From Opacimonas sp040514355 (lineage in GTDB: Bacteria; Pseudomonadota; Gammaproteobacteria; Enterobacterales; Alteromonadaceae), in assembly GCA_040514355.1 (NCBI GenBank), contig JBEVCF010000031.1, positions 1 through 11,817 of the forward strand: a stretch of 11,817 nt of DNA, in the 5' to 3' direction. The stretch's first letter is position 1; every line of letters starts with the position of its first letter. A model generated the notes under the pieces. The model made no database searches, was not told the DNA's origin, and saw only the letters and a list, made by a program, of their open reading frames with translations. Below, piece by piece: positions 5,905 through 11,817 of the stretch. The translations under genes and the position numbers were made by a program.

Positions 5905-6924
5905 ATGCTCAAGATAGCGATCAATGGCTTTGGACGAATTGGACGAAACGTGCTGCGTGCACTGTATGAGTCTGGTCGCAACCAAGCCATTAAAGTGATC
6001 GCTATCAATGAAATTGCTGATCCAGAAGGCATTGCCCATCTGCTAAAATACGATACAGCGCACGGTCGATTTAAGCATGATGTGCGTCTTGATACGAGCG
6101 CACAAGCGACCTTATATGTCGATAACGATGCCATTTTACTCTCTCAGCATGCTGATATCGCAGACTGTCCCTGGGGCGAATTGGGGGTGGATATTGTCTT
6201 GGAGTGTACGGGTCGTTTTGGCCAGGCAGAATTGGCTCGACAGCATTTAACTCAAGGTGCAAAACGCGTGTTGTTATCTGAGCCAGGCAGTCCCGATGTT
6301 GACGCAACGATTATTTACGGGATCAACCACGAGGAATTAAGCGCTGCTCACAAAATTGTATCAAACGGCTCATGCACAACCAATTGCATTGTGCCAGTGA
6401 TCCAAGCGCTAGACGATGCGTTCGGTGTAGAGAGCGGTACGGTAACAACGATTCACTCTAGCATGCACGACCAACAAGTGATCGATGCCTACCACTCGGA
6501 TTTGCGCCGGACACGTGCTGCGAGTCAGTCCATCATCCCTGTGGATACAAGGCTAGCACAAGGTATAGAGCGGATCTTGCCAAAATTTGCAGGTAAGTTT
6601 GAAGCGATTGCCGTGCGGGTACCTACCATAAATGTTACCGCGATGGATTTGTCTGTCACCTTGCGGGACAAAGTCAATATTACACAGGTAAACCAAATTT
6701 TAAAGGAAGCCAAAGTTGGTAAACTCAGTGGGATCCTCGATTACACTGAAGCCCCTTTGGTTTCTGTTGATTTCAATCACGATGCACACTCTTGTATTGT
6801 CGATGGCACACAAACTCGCGTCAGTCATGGCCAACTCGTCAAAACGTTGGTCTGGTGTGACAATGAGTGGGGTTTTGCCAATCGCATGCTGGATACGGCC
6901 TTCTGTATGCATCAATTTTCATAA
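5905..6924 (+). CDS. epd: D-erythrose-4-phosphate dehydrogenase
   Basis: NAD-dependent oxidation of erythrose 4-phosphate to 4-phosphoerythronate, the first step of the DXP-dependent pyridoxal 5'-phosphate pathway. The 339-residue product has the length of E. coli Epd. It shows the Rossmann motif GFGRIGR (8-14) and the GAPDH-family active site SNGSCTTNC with nucleophile C157 and general base H184. It is assigned to Epd rather than glyceraldehyde-3-phosphate dehydrogenase because of Epd-typical stretches: INEIADPEGIAHLLKYDTAH (35-53 region), HDQQVIDAYHSDLRRTRAAS (188-207) and the C-terminal WGFANRMLD. The gap to tkt is 9 bp and its ribosome binding site TAAGGA contains the tkt stop codon, so the two are likely translationally coupled. 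One family-typical alanine in the active-site loop (SNASC in E. coli) is glycine here, as in some GAPDH-family members. Confidence 0.95.
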   Translation: MLKIAINGFGRIGRNVLRALYESGRNQAIKVIAINEIADPEGIAHLLKYDTAHGRFKHDVRLDTSAQATLYVDNDAILLSQHADIADCPWGELGVDIVLECTGRFGQAELARQHLTQGAKRVLLSEPGSPDVDATIIYGINHEELSAAHKIVSNGSCTTNCIVPVIQALDDAFGVESGTVTTIHSSMHDQQVIDAYHSDLRRTRAASQSIIPVDTRLAQGIERILPKFAGKFEAIAVRVPTINVTAMDLSVTLRDKVNITQVNQILKEAKVGKLSGILDYTEAPLVSVDFNHDAHSCIVDGTQTRVSHGQLVKTLVWCDNEWGFANRMLDTAFCMHQFS

Positions 6925-6939
6925 CAAACAGGATTTTTT

Positions 6940-8103
6940 ATGACCATTCACGCAATGACCGATTTAGATTTAAACGGCAAACGAGTACTTATTAGACAAG
7001 ACCTTAATGTCCCCGTCAAAGATGGCGTAATTACTTCGGATGCGCGCTTACGCGCTTCACTGCCGACCATCAAGCAAGCGCTTACTCAAGGTGCTGCAGT
7101 GATAGTTATGTCGCATTTAGGGCGACCTACAGAAGGTGAGTTTGCAGACGAATTTTCTATGGCGCCAGTGGCGAACTACCTCAGTGAAGCGCTAGGTCAA
7201 TCCGTGACATTGACGGCTGATTTAGAATCGGTATCCGCTAAAGTGGGTGAGGTGGTCTTACTCGAAAACGTACGTTTTAACCGTGGTGAGAAAAAAGACG
7301 ATGAAACCCTAGCCAAGCGTTATGCGGCATTGTGTGACGTGTTCGTCATGGATGCCTTTGGTACAGCGCATCGCGCCCAAGCTTCTACGCATGGCGTGGC
7401 TAAATTTGCCCCTCAGGCCTGTGCGGGTCCATTGTTAAAAGCCGAGTTGGATGCATTAGGTAAAGCAATGGATAACCCTAAACGTCCATTGGTCGCGATT
7501 GTCGGTGGTTCAAAAGTATCAACCAAACTCACAGTTTTAAATTCTTTAGCACCGATGGTCGATCAGTTAATCGTCGGTGGTGGCATTGCCAATACCTTCA
7601 TCGCGGCTGAAGGGCATGCGGTGGGGCAATCTTTGTACGAAGCGGACTTGATCCCTGAGGCACAAAAACTACAGGCTGACGCCAAAGCAAATGGCGGAAA
7701 CATCCCTGTACCCAGCGATGTCGTCACAGGCAAAGCATTTTCTGCTGATACCGAAGTCGCTACCAAAAACGCTGCTGCGATCGACGCTGATGAAATGGTG
7801 TTTGATATTGGTCCAAATACAGCGGCACAACTGTGCGACATTTTAAAAAATGCGGGCACGATCGTATGGAATGGACCAGTGGGTGTATTTGAATTAGCTC
7901 CATTTGCGGCAGGGACCAAAGCCATTGCAGAAGCCATTGCACAAAGCGATGCATTTTCGATTGCGGGTGGTGGTGATACCTTAGCTGCCGTAGATATGTT
8001 CGGGATCGCCGATGATATTTCGTATATTTCTACAGGTGGTGGTGCGTTTTTAGAGTTCCTGGAAGGGAAGACTTTACCGGCCGTTGCCGTTTTAGATAGA
8101 TAA
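6940..8103 (+). CDS. pgk: Phosphoglycerate kinase
   Basis: Transfers phosphate between 1,3-bisphosphoglycerate and ADP in glycolysis, reversibly. The 387 residues equal the length of E. coli Pgk. The N-terminal substrate domain shows RQDLNVP (19-25), SHLGRP (58-63), LLENVRFNRGEKKDD (107-121) and DAFGTAHRAQAS (138-149). The C-terminal nucleotide domain shows GGSKVSTK (189-196), LIVGGGIANTF (210-220), WNGPVGVFE (310-318) and the phosphate-binding GGGDT (343-347) with STGGGAFLE (364-372). The start at 6940 is preceded by AGGA at 6930..6933. It begins 15 bp after epd and is very likely in the same transcript as tkt and epd. No intrinsic terminator with a T-tract follows, so transcription may continue into the aldolase gene. 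Confidence 0.98.
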   Translation: MTIHAMTDLDLNGKRVLIRQDLNVPVKDGVITSDARLRASLPTIKQALTQGAAVIVMSHLGRPTEGEFADEFSMAPVANYLSEALGQSVTLTADLESVSAKVGEVVLLENVRFNRGEKKDDETLAKRYAALCDVFVMDAFGTAHRAQASTHGVAKFAPQACAGPLLKAELDALGKAMDNPKRPLVAIVGGSKVSTKLTVLNSLAPMVDQLIVGGGIANTFIAAEGHAVGQSLYEADLIPEAQKLQADAKANGGNIPVPSDVVTGKAFSADTEVATKNAAAIDADEMVFDIGPNTAAQLCDILKNAGTIVWNGPVGVFELAPFAAGTKAIAEAIAQSDAFSIAGGGDTLAAVDMFGIADDISYISTGGGAFLEFLEGKTLPAVAVLDR

Positions 8104-8288
8104 GCATTATGTGCCAAACCCTCACACATTGGTCTCAATTATGCCCAAAGTGGGCCGTTAAGGATTAAACTAATAGATTAATACAAACCTCATACTTGCC
8201 AGTGCTAATAATAATAAAAATCGGCAAGATGAACATTCTGTAACCCTACACCCGCCTAGTTTGGTGGGCTACAATTTGGAGAGATGAC
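8104..8288 (+). other. pgk-aldolase spacer with several inverted repeats
   Basis: The spacer contains GCCCA-AAG-TGGGC at 8143..8155, with no T-tract after it. CATACTTGCC (8191..8200) is nearly complementary to GGCAAGATG (8223..8231), one base bulged, enclosing an AT-rich 22-base loop. CCCGCC-TAGTTT-GGTGGG at 8251..8268 lies 10 bases before the ribosome binding site and competes with TGTAACCC (8239..8246) pairing to GGGCTACA (8266..8273) with one mismatch. I found no clear sigma-70 promoter, although the AT-rich 8165..8220 stretch could hide one. The role of these repeats is unknown: a structured leader, an operator, or processing sites in a pgk-aldolase transcript. Confidence 0.45.
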
Positions 8289-9188
8289 ATGATGTCAACC
8301 GCTCAACCAGCCATGCTGGAACAAGTACGTTCTGGAGATGGATTTATCGCTGCTTTAGATCAAAGTGGTGGCAGTACCCCTAAAGCCTTAGCGTTGTACG
8401 GTGTAGAAGCATCTGCATATAGCAATGATGAGGAAATGTTTACAAAGGTACACGATATGCGTACGCGTATTATCACCAATCCGGTGTTTAACGGTGAACG
8501 TGTTTTGGGTGCTATTTTGTTTGAAAATACACTAGATCGTGAAATCCAAGCCAAGTCGTCAGCTAACTTTTTATGGGAAGAAAAACGCGTTGTCCCGTTT
8601 TTAAAAGTGGATAAAGGGCTAGAAGACGAGGCTAACGGCGTACAACTCATGAAGCCGATGCCAGATCTAGATGCGTTGTTAGCTAAAGCTAATGCACAAA
8701 ACGTGTTTGGTACCAAAATGCGCTCTGTGATTAAATTAGCTAATCCAACCGGCATTGATGCCATTGTTAAGCAGCAATTTACAGTGGGGCAGCAAATTTT
8801 AGATGCTGGTTTGGTACCGATTATTGAACCCGAAGTCGATATCAACAGTCCACAAAAAGCGGAAGCCGAAGCCTTACTAAAAACGTCCTTGTTAGCACAC
8901 TTGGACAAAGTACCAGAAGGCCAAGTTGTGATGCTGAAATTAACCTTACCTGAAACGGCTGATTTCTATGCTGAATGTGTCGCGCATCCTAAAGTATTAA
9001 AAGTCGTTGCACTATCAGGCGGTTATTCTCGTGCTGATGCCAATGCAAAATTAGCGGATAACAAAGGCATGATCGCCAGTTTCTCTCGTGCCTTAACGCA
9101 AGGCTTGAGCTCGCAACAAAGCGATGCAGAATTCACCGCTACTTTAGATCAAGCCATTGCAGGTATTTACGCAGCTTCCATTACCTAA
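8289..9188 (+). CDS. fda: Fructose-bisphosphate aldolase, class I
   Basis: Cleaves or forms fructose 1,6-bisphosphate through a Schiff-base lysine in glycolysis and gluconeogenesis. The 299-residue sequence belongs to the short bacterial class I aldolases (Staphylococcus Fda type, about 296 residues), not to the metal-dependent class II FbaA or the DhnA-type FbaB of E. coli. Signs are LDQSGGSTPKAL (23-34), ILFENTLDRE (76-85), VPFLKVDKG (102-110), IIEPEVDI (178-185), VVMLKLTLPE (213-222) and ALSGGYSRADAN (241-252). By alignment from memory, K217 in MLKLT is the Schiff-base lysine; this is inference. Two ATGs are adjacent (8289 and 8292); 8289 is better spaced from GGAG at 8278..8281. It takes the place that class II fbaA has beside pgk in E. 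coli and ends at a bidirectional terminator. Confidence 0.93.
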   Translation: MMSTAQPAMLEQVRSGDGFIAALDQSGGSTPKALALYGVEASAYSNDEEMFTKVHDMRTRIITNPVFNGERVLGAILFENTLDREIQAKSSANFLWEEKRVVPFLKVDKGLEDEANGVQLMKPMPDLDALLAKANAQNVFGTKMRSVIKLANPTGIDAIVKQQFTVGQQILDAGLVPIIEPEVDINSPQKAEAEALLKTSLLAHLDKVPEGQVVMLKLTLPETADFYAECVAHPKVLKVVALSGGYSRADANAKLADNKGMIASFSRALTQGLSSQQSDAEFTATLDQAIAGIYAASIT

Positions 9189-9213
9189 ATACAAACGGTA
9201 AAACCGGAGGGCT

Positions 9214-9250
9214 AAAAAGTGCGTGAAGATATTACTTTGCGCACTTTTTT
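9214..9250. terminator. Bidirectional rho-independent terminator between aldolase gene and ppx
   Basis: AAAAAGTGCG (9214..9223) pairs with CGCACTTTTT (9240..9249). The stem extends inward by T-G, G-T wobbles and AAG/CTT to a 6-base loop at 9229..9234. The plus strand ends in six T (9245..9250) and the minus strand in five T (complement of 9214..9218). It can stop both the aldolase transcript and the facing ppx transcript. Confidence 0.9.
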
Positions 9251-9259
9251 GTGAACTGG

Positions 9260-10786
9260 CTAACTCAGCTTGAGGGTATAACCGAGTACTTTAAGATATT
9301 GCGCTTCTTGGTGAAGATCTGCGCTGAAAATGGGTTTTTGTTCTAGCCAACCCTCGGCAAAAGATAACGAGATAACACTACCCTGTACACCAATAGTATA
9401 TTCAGGGAGTATATTCGATTGGCGCTTGATATTGAGGATCACACCGAGGCGTAATAATATCATCATGCGCTCTACTTCGGTGGCAGAAAACTGTTCAAGT
9501 GGTACAAATAATTCGGGCCGGATTCTCTTGCGACAAAAACGCACTAAGGTACTGAGTAGAATCTGTTCTTCAATATTAAATCCAGGCAATTCCGTATTTT
9601 GTAATAGATATTGCGAATGGCGTTGAAAGCCCTGAGAGTTAACTGCAATCCCCACTTCATGTAGCAAACAACTCCAGGCGAGCAAACTGTATATTTTTTG
9701 CTTCTTACTGAGCCATGCCGCAGGCATCTGTTTATACATATAGTGCACAGATTCCCACACGCGTGAAGCTTGATTAGGATCGACATCATAGCGCGTTGCA
9801 ATCGTTTGAGCCGTGCGTTCACGGGTTGCCGTTTGGTATAAATCATCGTGCATTTCGTAAATCACGCCTTCGCGTAATGCGGCACTAGAAAATACCATTT
9901 CTTTGATTTCAAAACTGCGAAAAATCCCAATCAAAATCGCCAAACCAGCAGGGAAAACACCTGCACGTTCAGGGTTGATGTCCATGATGGGTAAGGTCGC
10001 AATTTTACCCGCGCTAATCGCTTCATCTCGCAACAACAGCAAATCAGCTAACTTGATGGTTGTATATTCACCCTCGATTCGACTCAGTAGCAGTTGTAAG
10101 ATACTTTTGATGGTGCCAGACGTACCAATACATTGCTGCCAACTCAGTCGCTGATATTTGTCACTGATCAGTTCTAATGTCTGTTCAGCAGACGTAATGG
10201 CTTTGCGCATGGCTTTAGCCGTTATTTTTCCTTTGGGAAAGAAGCGTTGCGTGTAGCTGACACAGCCCATTTGTAAACTGCGACAAATTTGAGGCGTAAA
10301 CCCATCGCCAATAATGAATTCTGTGGAGCCCCCACCGATATCGATGACAAAACGCCGCCCTTGATCATCATGAGTATGTGCCACACCAGAATAAATCAGA
10401 CGCGCTTCCTCTACGCCGGAAATAATTTCGACAGGATAGGGTAGGATACGACGTGCATGATGGATAAATACATTTGCATTTTTAGCTTTGCGTAAGGTGT
10501 AAGTGGCGACTATGCGGACTTGTTCTGGTGCAAAGCCTTGTAAACTTTCACGCATGATCCGCAATGCATCTAAGCCACGGTCAATGGCGGCTTGACTAAG
10601 CAACCCATGTTTGTCTAGACCTTGTGCAAGTTGGACTTGACGTTTGACTTTATGCACGATTTGTAGACTACCCGATACGACCCGAGTAACCACCAAATGA
10701 AAGCTATTCGAACCGAGATCTAACGCAGCTAAATGATGCTGTCCAGAGGTTTCAAGTTCTTGTAACACCCGCTCTGGTGAGGTCAT
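9260..10786 (-). CDS. ppx: Exopolyphosphatase (Ppx/GppA family)
   Basis: Removes terminal phosphates from inorganic polyphosphate. The 508 residues match the length of E. coli Ppx (513). It has the two ASKHA-fold phosphate loops, DLGSNSFHL (23-31) and DIGGGSTEF (149-157), the catalytic glutamate region SGVEEARLIY (123-132), GTSGTIKS (221-228) and ERAGVFPAGLAIL (273-285). The C-terminal half carries the HD-like helical domain (LLHEVG 374-379). The related pppGpp phosphohydrolase GppA has the same fold; the choice of Ppx rests on the length and on the position directly after ppk. Its ATG overlaps the ppk stop in ATGA, which points to translational coupling; GAGGA lies nine bases before the ATG, inside the ppk reading frame. 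It ends at the shared terminator facing the aldolase gene. Confidence 0.95.
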   Translation of the reverse strand: MTSPERVLQELETSGQHHLAALDLGSNSFHLVVTRVVSGSLQIVHKVKRQVQLAQGLDKHGLLSQAAIDRGLDALRIMRESLQGFAPEQVRIVATYTLRKAKNANVFIHHARRILPYPVEIISGVEEARLIYSGVAHTHDDQGRRFVIDIGGGSTEFIIGDGFTPQICRSLQMGCVSYTQRFFPKGKITAKAMRKAITSAEQTLELISDKYQRLSWQQCIGTSGTIKSILQLLLSRIEGEYTTIKLADLLLLRDEAISAGKIATLPIMDINPERAGVFPAGLAILIGIFRSFEIKEMVFSSAALREGVIYEMHDDLYQTATRERTAQTIATRYDVDPNQASRVWESVHYMYKQMPAAWLSKKQKIYSLLAWSCLLHEVGIAVNSQGFQRHSQYLLQNTELPGFNIEEQILLSTLVRFCRKRIRPELFVPLEQFSATEVERMMILLRLGVILNIKRQSNILPEYTIGVQGSVISLSFAEGWLEQKPIFSADLHQEAQYLKVLGYTLKLS

Positions 10787-11817
10787 TTAGTCGCGTCCTC
10801 ATCTTTGACAAAATAAGGGAGTTTTTCTAGCTCTGTCAAGTAATCGTAAATCGCAATTTGAGACCGTAAATGTCGGCGATTACCACGTTGTACATAATCA
10901 TTTTTCTGGTCCTTATCAATCACTCTGGCTTTGAGTGTATCTCGAAAATGCAACTCCAACATATCGGAGATTTGTTGGATTAAACGCTTGGAATAAATAG
11001 GGCAACCCACTTCAATTCGTTTATCCATGTTGCGCGTCATCCAATCAGCTGAGGAGATAAATACTTTGGGTTCCCCCCCATTTTCGAACATCATCACCCG
11101 AGGGTGTTCAAGAAAGCGATCAACAATACTAATCACGGTGATATTTTCAGATAAGTTCGGGATGCCAGGCACCAAGGCACACATACCGCGAATAATCATA
11201 CGCACAGGTACACCCGCCTGGCTCGCACGATATAAATCATCAATAAGCTGGTTATCGACCAGATTGTTCAGTTTGAGCGTGATCAACGCCGGTAAACCCT
11301 GGTTATGGTTCTGGATTTCGCGACGAATCAATGATTGAATTTTGGTTCGTGCGTTGACTGGCGACACTTGTAAGTGCTGGAATTTTACGTTGCGATAAGG
11401 GTTGATAATAAAGTCAAAGACCTCTAACCCTTCATTTGCCAACTCTTGGTTTTTGGTAAATAAGGAATAATCAGTGTAAATCTTCGCGGTCTTTTCGTTA
11501 AAGTTACCTGTCCCAAAATGTGCATAATGGTTCATTTCTCCCTGCTCTGAACGACTGACTACGCAAAGTTTGGAATGGATCTTGATGTTGGGGTTACCAA
11601 ATACCACACGGATCCCTGCATCGGTCATCCGTTTTGACACTTCAATATTATTTTCTTCATCAAAACGCGCTCGTAACTCTACCACTACCGTCACTTTTTT
11701 GCCGTTGTCGACCGCATCGATTAGTGAGTTGATGATCCGCGAATTGGCCGCCACTCGATAGATGTTGATCCGAATGTGTTTGACATGACGATCGAACGCG
11801 GCTTGGCGCACAAACTC
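10783..11817 (-). CDS. ppk1: Polyphosphate kinase 1, C-terminal half (cut by window edge)
   Basis: Synthesises polyphosphate from ATP through a phosphohistidine intermediate, at the inner membrane. The visible part is 344 residues and is open to the right edge; E. coli Ppk has 688, so about half is missing. The fragment begins EFVRQAAF, inside the first catalytic C-terminal domain. It shows NGKKVTVVVELRARFDEE, IKIHSKL with the likely phospho-acceptor histidine at fragment residue 81, and YAHFGTGNFNEKTA with the second catalytic histidine at residue 100. Their spacing of 19 equals that of E. coli H435/H454. Later motifs are GITLKLNNLVD-like (here ALITLKLNNLVD), RGMCALVPG, SSADWMTRN and RGNRRHLRSQIAIYDY at the C-terminus. 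A GTG at 11811 is an internal codon, not a start. The stop overlaps the ppx start. Confidence 0.97.
   Translation of the reverse strand, partial: EFVRQAAFDRHVKHIRINIYRVAANSRIINSLIDAVDNGKKVTVVVELRARFDEENNIEVSKRMTDAGIRVVFGNPNIKIHSKLCVVSRSEQGEMNHYAHFGTGNFNEKTAKIYTDYSLFTKNQELANEGLEVFDFIINPYRNVKFQHLQVSPVNARTKIQSLIRREIQNHNQGLPALITLKLNNLVDNQLIDDLYRASQAGVPVRMIIRGMCALVPGIPNLSENITVISIVDRFLEHPRVMMFENGGEPKVFISSADWMTRNMDKRIEVGCPIYSKRLIQQISDMLELHFRDTLKARVIDKDQKNDYVQRGNRRHLRSQIAIYDYLTELEKLPYFVKDEDATK

Noticed and set aside
5607..6134. 175-codon open frame on the minus strand across the tkt-epd junction
   Set aside because: It spans two conserved genes with strong family matches on the other strand and has no recognisable motif.
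7563..8138. 191-codon open frame on the minus strand opposite pgk
   Set aside because: It lies fully opposite a highly conserved pgk, has no recognisable domain, and its serine/alanine/proline-rich composition is what the complement of pgk codons gives.
8143..8155. Intrinsic terminator after pgk (GCCCA-AAG-TGGGC)
   Set aside because: The stem is only 5 bp and is followed by CGTTAAGG rather than a T-tract, so termination there is not supported.
8360..8908. 182-codon open frame on the minus strand opposite the aldolase gene
   Set aside because: Shadow of the aldolase gene; low-complexity Ser/Ala content and no independent start signal that I could support.
1..11817. Mobile elements, CRISPR arrays, prophage, tRNA or rRNA genes
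   Set aside because: None were seen; all long frames are conserved housekeeping genes with similar codon use and there are no direct repeat arrays or transposase motifs.

Overview
The window looks like an ordinary piece of chromosome from a marine-type gammaproteobacterium, most likely of the order Alteromonadales. The reasons are the family assignments, the mid-40s percent G+C judged by eye, and a gene set that in Escherichia coli lies in one neighbourhood (mscS, fba, pgk, epd, an M48 lipoprotein protease, tkt, metK and rsmE). The genus is an inference and cannot be settled from this sequence alone.

Layout from left to right. A truncated rsmE (16S rRNA m3U1498 methyltransferase) runs off the left edge on the minus strand. 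A 54-residue putative membrane-anchored protein lies just upstream of it on the same strand. mscS follows on the plus strand, and its stop codon abuts that of an M48-family lipoprotein metalloprotease gene on the minus strand. Next on the minus strand, behind a strong terminator, is metK (S-adenosylmethionine synthetase). The 360-bp gap between metK and tkt holds divergent control signals: a MetJ operator with a perfect met box, inverted repeats in the presumed metK leader, and a candidate tkt promoter.

The plus-strand block tkt, epd, pgk, fda covers carbon metabolism. Transketolase and erythrose-4-phosphate dehydrogenase link the pentose phosphate pathway to pyridoxal phosphate synthesis. 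Phosphoglycerate kinase and fructose-bisphosphate aldolase are lower and upper glycolytic/gluconeogenic enzymes. tkt, epd and pgk are tightly packed (9 and 15 bp gaps, good ribosome binding sites) and probably form one operon. The aldolase follows after 185 bp and is of class I (Schiff base), where E. coli carries a class II metal enzyme. A bidirectional terminator ends this block and the facing ppx gene.

The right end holds ppx (exopolyphosphatase) and the C-terminal half of ppk1 (polyphosphate kinase) on the minus strand. Their stop and start overlap in ATGA, so they are likely a translationally coupled polyphosphate operon.

I saw no mobile element, CRISPR array, tRNA or rRNA gene, and nothing I would call an undescribed system. 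The items most worth a second look are the structured metK leader combined with a MetJ operator, the small membrane protein gene, the inverted repeats ahead of the aldolase gene, and the class I aldolase in this position.
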